Shown in pieces: positions 60,872 to 64,000 of a stretch of DNA of 64,000 nt. The notes beneath the pieces were generated by a model. The model was given only the letters and a program-made list of their open reading frames with translations. It searched no databases and had not been told where the DNA came from. Position numbers and translations under genes: made by a program. The stretch covers positions 1 through 64,000 of the forward strand of contig JACZKE010000002.1 in assembly GCA_014860225.1 (NCBI GenBank). The letters are read 5' to 3'. The DNA comes from Desulfuromonadales bacterium (GTDB lineage Bacteria > Desulfobacterota > Desulfuromonadia > Desulfuromonadales > BM103). Position 1 is the first letter of the stretch. Each line of letters opens with the position of its first letter.

Positions 60872-61201
60872 TTACGCATAGACTACATTGAGGTGAGCAT
60901 GTTCTCGGGTTCTGGGCTTCTTTTTGATGACAATTTCTACGTCTCGATTGAGCTTTACCATTAGCATCATGAGTTTTTCCAGAGAGAAGCCATCCAGCCG
61001 ACCAGCCATAATATTGGATATTTTTGGCTGGGTCAGATCAAGTTCGGTAGCAGCCTCTTTTTGAGTCATGTGCCGATGATTAATAATCTGCGAAATGAGA
61101 TATGCGATCTGTACTTTTGCCTGTAACTCTTCTGGCTGTTGAAGGCCAAGATCAGCAAAAACATTGCCGCTGCTTTCGGTAAAATCCTTTTCAACTGTCA
61201 T
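60872..61201 (-). CDS. HigA-like XRE antitoxin
   Basis: 109 residues. Helix-turn-helix MTQKEAATELDLTQPKISNIMAGRLDGFSLEKL (about 45-78), as in the XRE antitoxins that follow HigB/RelE-type toxin genes. Start overlaps the toxin stop by 4 bp. Binds the toxin and represses the operon. Confidence 0.85.
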   Translation of the reverse strand: MTVEKDFTESSGNVFADLGLQQPEELQAKVQIAYLISQIINHRHMTQKEAATELDLTQPKISNIMAGRLDGFSLEKLMMLMVKLNRDVEIVIKKKPRTREHAHLNVVYA

Positions 61202-61557
61202 GATTTGACTCCTTCCAACCTTTTGACGTCCGTTAGGCGACTATTGATAACGTCAATATCCGCCTGCGGTGTCGCAATCCCTTTTTTCGATTTCTTCTGA
61301 AAAGCATGAAGGACGTAAATTTTGTTACCGTACCTCACGGTGTACATGCAACGGTAGGTTTCCCTATCGTGATCTTCAATGATTTCCAGAACGCCGGCTC
61401 CCTTGTGACCCTTCATTGGAGTGGCCTGTGGGTGCTTGCCGCCTCGTTGAGCATAATAGATGGCTGTACCAAAAACTTGCTTTACTTCGTCCGGAAAGCC
61501 ACGTAAGTCCTTGAGCGAACTCCCCATCCAGACCACATCTTTTTCAGTCTTTGCCAT
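61198..61557 (-). CDS. HigB/Gp49-family toxin
   Basis: 119 residues. RelE-superfamily mRNA interferase: KDLRGFPDEVKQVFGTAIYYAQRG, GHKGAGVLEI, YRCMYTVRYGNKIYVLHAFQKKSKKG. The order toxin then antitoxin is the HigBA arrangement. Stabilises the element by killing cells that lose it and may also respond to phage. Confidence 0.87.
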   Translation of the reverse strand: MAKTEKDVVWMGSSLKDLRGFPDEVKQVFGTAIYYAQRGGKHPQATPMKGHKGAGVLEIIEDHDRETYRCMYTVRYGNKIYVLHAFQKKSKKGIATPQADIDVINSRLTDVKRLEGVKS

Positions 61558-61602
61558 TCAATGACCCCATTATACCAGTTTAGGTATATCTGTCTACAGA
61601 AT

Positions 61603-62778
61603 TTATGGATTTGTTTTTGTCTTCAGGGAGGGTTCAGAATTTTCCCAACAGAGGCTGTAGCTGACGCTTCTGCCGCCTCCCTGATTCATGCGAAGGACAC
61701 CCTTTGCAACCAGACCCGCCAACTCTTCAAGGGCGGTCTCTCGGCTGACATGCGCTATGCTGGCATACTTGCGATCCGTCATTCCCCCTTCGAAACCATC
61801 ACGGCCTGAGTCAAGTAGTCTGGTGATGACTTTACGTTGCCGCTCGTTAAGTTCCGTCTGGGTATGGTGTTGCCAAAAGCGGGTTTTTTGCATGACATTG
61901 GTCAGTAATTCGTTTGAGTGTAAAATGGCTCTGGACACGCAGTTCAGGAACCACAATATCCACTCGGTAATGTCGCCATCCCCCTTGTTGGTGCGTTCGA
62001 GAACCAAGTAATAGGACTCTCGGTCCGCCATAATCTGGGAGGAAAGACTATAATACCGGGTCGTCAGAGCTTCATCCTGAGCCAACGCCATTTCGGTCAA
62101 AGTTCGCGCGATCCTGCCGTTGCCATCTTCAAACGGATGAACTGCGGCAAACCATAGGTGAGACACTGCCGCTCTCAGGAGTCCATCCACTTCCTGTGTG
62201 CTTTTTCCCCACCATCGCAGATATTGGGCCATCTCGTCAGCCAAGCGGTCGGCAGGAAGCGCCTCATAATGGATTTTTTCTCGGCCGATTGGTCCTGATA
62301 TGATGCACATCGGGCCGTCTCGGTCATCTCGCCAAGAGGCCACCTGGATTTTGTTTAGACCGGACCAGCCAGTCGGGAAAAGAGCTGCATGCCAGCCAAA
62401 GATACGATCGGCATTCAACTCCTTCTCATACCCTAGGGTCGCGTCCAGCAGGATCTCAACCACACCTTCCGCATGTTTGTTCTTTACCTTCTGAAGGCCA
62501 CCTGCAGGCAGGCCGAGCCTGTGGGCCACCCAATACCGGACGGCATTTTGATCAAGCCGTTCCCCTTCGATCTCAGAGGTCTTCAATGCTTCTTCAATCA
62601 AGATTTCGGCTTGGACTTGCAGGCGAACATCAAGCCCCAATTCCCGCAGCTGTGCCAGCAGGGAACCCTGTTGAAAACGGCAAAGTTTCAAGGGTTTCAT
62701 CAGCGTCGAATGATCCCAGCGAAACTGTGGCCACGATGGTTGCTGCCAGATGTATTGTCCTTCTTGAGTCATATGCAA
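61603..62778 (-). CDS. Fic-domain AMP-transferase-type protein
   Basis: 391 residues. An N-terminal DUF4172-like region (about 10-110) carries the inhibitory-helix-like TSEIEGERLDQ. The Fic core has HPFEDGNGRIAR (about 213-224), the complete HxFx(D/E)GNGRxxR motif. A C-terminal winged helix (about 320-375) follows. Such proteins modify targets by adding AMP and may act as toxin or regulator. Separated from the HigBA pair by 45 bp on the same strand. Confidence 0.9.
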   Translation of the reverse strand: MHMTQEGQYIWQQPSWPQFRWDHSTLMKPLKLCRFQQGSLLAQLRELGLDVRLQVQAEILIEEALKTSEIEGERLDQNAVRYWVAHRLGLPAGGLQKVKNKHAEGVVEILLDATLGYEKELNADRIFGWHAALFPTGWSGLNKIQVASWRDDRDGPMCIISGPIGREKIHYEALPADRLADEMAQYLRWWGKSTQEVDGLLRAAVSHLWFAAVHPFEDGNGRIARTLTEMALAQDEALTTRYYSLSSQIMADRESYYLVLERTNKGDGDITEWILWFLNCVSRAILHSNELLTNVMQKTRFWQHHTQTELNERQRKVITRLLDSGRDGFEGGMTDRKYASIAHVSRETALEELAGLVAKGVLRMNQGGGRSVSYSLCWENSEPSLKTKTNP

Positions 62779-62868
62779 CCCCTTTTCGACTCATGATTTG
62801 AGTCGATGATAGGTAGCAAACGACTCACATGCAAATCTTTACCAGAGTACTTGCCTCCAAGAAAGAAT

Positions 62869-63231
62869 CTAAGCCTTTTTCTTTACTTCTTTCTTTTCAT
62901 CTTCTTTCAAAGGGTTGTCGAAGCCCCGAGGTGCCCGGTACGACATGCCCAGCGACTGACACATTTCAGCGTTGAGCTTGTTCATCTCCTGGCGTAATTC
63001 CTCATTACGCTCCAGAAATTTGACCGCCTGGTCAACCGGGACGCCACTTGGGCGGCCAAGCTGATTTCTCAGCCGGTTGATGATGTAGTCATTTGCCGAA
63101 AGCAAACGAATGAAGTCGTTGGTCTCAGCGGCCCGGCGCGAAATCACTTCCATGTCATCGCGTTTGGCGAGTTCGAGTTTCCGATCCAGTCGTTCCTGGC
63201 GAAAGTTCTGCTTTACGTTTTCCTTGGCCAT
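62869..63231 (-). CDS. Coiled-coil hypothetical protein next to traH
   Basis: 120 residues, highly charged, with helical heptads over about 5-95 (LERNEELRQEMNKLNAEM) and a Lys-rich tail. Start behind GGGAGAAG, 18 bp after the traH stop. No family recognised. Probably belongs to the transfer genes that continue beyond the window. Confidence 0.6.
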   Translation of the reverse strand: MAKENVKQNFRQERLDRKLELAKRDDMEVISRRAAETNDFIRLLSANDYIINRLRNQLGRPSGVPVDQAVKFLERNEELRQEMNKLNAEMCQSLGMSYRAPRGFDNPLKEDEKKEVKKKA

Positions 63232-63249
63232 ACTCTTCTCCCTTTGTGT

Positions 63250-64000
63250 TTAAAGATTCATTGCTCTTGTAGCCACACCTTCTCCGAATCGCTGGCGGAG
63301 AGACTGGTAGGCTTCATCACTGAATTTTTGCTGCTTCCGGACAAACTCGTAGATGGTGTTTAGTTCGGCCACGGTCGTGGCGTACTCGGTCTGAACTTCC
63401 CGCATAAGGTCAAACAAGCGGCTCTCGATCTTTTCCACCGCCGCCATCGACTCTGAGACATTCTCGATCCGACATGACGAAGTGGCGTTGTTCCCTGCCG
63501 GGCCGCCCTGGGTACTCATGATATTTTTGGCTGTCTCGAAGATCCCCCGGGTCTTGGCGTACATGTCGGTCAGGATCGAGTAGGCGTAGGCCTTGGCGGT
63601 CACATCGGAGAGCTGGGCGATGACCGCGCCCTCCTGCTGTTCTCCTATCGCGGTCTTCAGGACCAGTCCCACCGCGAGGGGAGAGGCGTTGATAAAGGCC
63701 TGGTCCGTTGTGGACAAAGCTTGCCGGTTCCGATACCGGCTGGAGATCCCGCTCAGGCGAGTCTGGACGTACTGACGAAGATTCCGATTGGCATCGGAGA
63801 TGGTTGAACAGGCTCCATTGGTCGGTTTGCCCTGGGCTGTTCCGTCAAGAAGGTCTTTGAGCCCCTTATCCTGATCACAGGGTTTGTCGTAGACCACCTT
63901 GTAGGCGTTGATATTCAGGGCTGCATTGGGTGCCTGGATAAAGATATCCCCGACATACCCCCGAATCAGATTGAGATAGTCGGCGTTGGTGATCCCCACC
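63250..64000 (-). CDS. traH: Conjugative pilus assembly protein TraH, C-terminal part
   Basis: The last 250 residues are inside the window; the start lies beyond base 64000. YVGDIFIQAPNA, then ASPLAVGLVLKTAIGE and a C-terminal coiled-coil region (ESMAAVEKIESRLFDLMREV) fit TraH, a periplasmic protein needed for F-pilus assembly with TraW, TrbI and TraF. It completes, on the opposite strand, the set of mating-pair genes at 11-30 kb. Confidence 0.78.
   Translation of the reverse strand, partial: VGITNADYLNLIRGYVGDIFIQAPNAALNINAYKVVYDKPCDQDKGLKDLLDGTAQGKPTNGACSTISDANRNLRQYVQTRLSGISSRYRNRQALSTTDQAFINASPLAVGLVLKTAIGEQQEGAVIAQLSDVTAKAYAYSILTDMYAKTRGIFETAKNIMSTQGGPAGNNATSSCRIENVSESMAAVEKIESRLFDLMREVQTEYATTVAELNTIYEFVRKQQKFSDEAYQSLRQRFGEGVATRAMNL

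Noticed and set aside
1-64000. CRISPR array, rRNA or tRNA genes
   Set aside because: No regularly spaced repeat-spacer series and no tRNA- or rRNA-like sequence was seen; the only regular array is the iterons.

Overview
The window shows the chromosome of a Gram-negative bacterium and most of one end of a large conjugative element inserted in it. Bases 1-3960 are ordinary chromosome: a DUF4124-type membrane protein, a CDF zinc/cadmium exporter, thioredoxin reductase (trxB) and the first half of the YifB/ComM AAA+ ATPase gene. ComM stops being recognisable inside its AMNP-CPCG motif, where the element begins. Protein style suggests a Desulfuromonadales-like member of the Desulfobacterota, but this is inference. 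The far end of the element lies beyond base 64000.

Element layout. 3936-9751: large serine recombinase, LexA/CI-like repressor with a divergent control region, TrfA-family replication initiator followed by six 18-bp iterons and a DnaA-box-like site (a complete-looking oriV), a sigma-like gene and further regulators. 9756-11190: ParM/ParR partition genes with a GTAAAC repeat region. 11277-29592: a long, tightly overlapped F-type (MPF-F) type IV secretion operon: OmpA-like, DsbC-like, pilin, traL-E-K-B-V-C, a TraN split over two genes, traW, traU, trbC, trbI, TraF-type S26 peptidase, two membrane proteins and traG. A partial traH lies on the other strand at the right edge; relaxase and coupling protein are not in view.

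29600-50130 is cargo, mainly defence: a two-gene cluster built on a 1454-residue nuclease-STAND ATPase, a SPARTA pair (TIR-APAZ plus short Argonaute), a secreted thermonuclease with an Mrr-like endonuclease, a tyrosine recombinase module, a nucleotidyltransferase/winged-helix pair with its own operator, then HEPN-like, AbiJ-like and TIR genes.

50380-60416 is a leftward maintenance and recombination module like that of SXT/R391 elements: ssb, bet (RecT), a Cas4-like nuclease, a CobS-like MoxR ATPase, DUF3150, a CobT-like VWA protein, a TSCPD protein, RadC and small proteins. Most genes with a free 5' region here carry the same kind of structured leader: a GC-rich hairpin followed by a segment complementary to the gene's own Shine-Dalgarno sequence. 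The complementary arms differ from gene to gene but stay paired, which looks like covariation. A promoter and a rho-independent terminator upstream of ssb bracket a possible 295-nt RNA. A HigBA-like toxin-antitoxin pair, a Fic protein and the TraH end follow.

Taken together this is an element that integrates by a serine recombinase, can probably replicate and partition as a plasmid, transfers by an F-type pilus, and carries a dense set of anti-phage genes. The repeated leaders and the nuclease-STAND cluster are the best candidates for undescribed biology.
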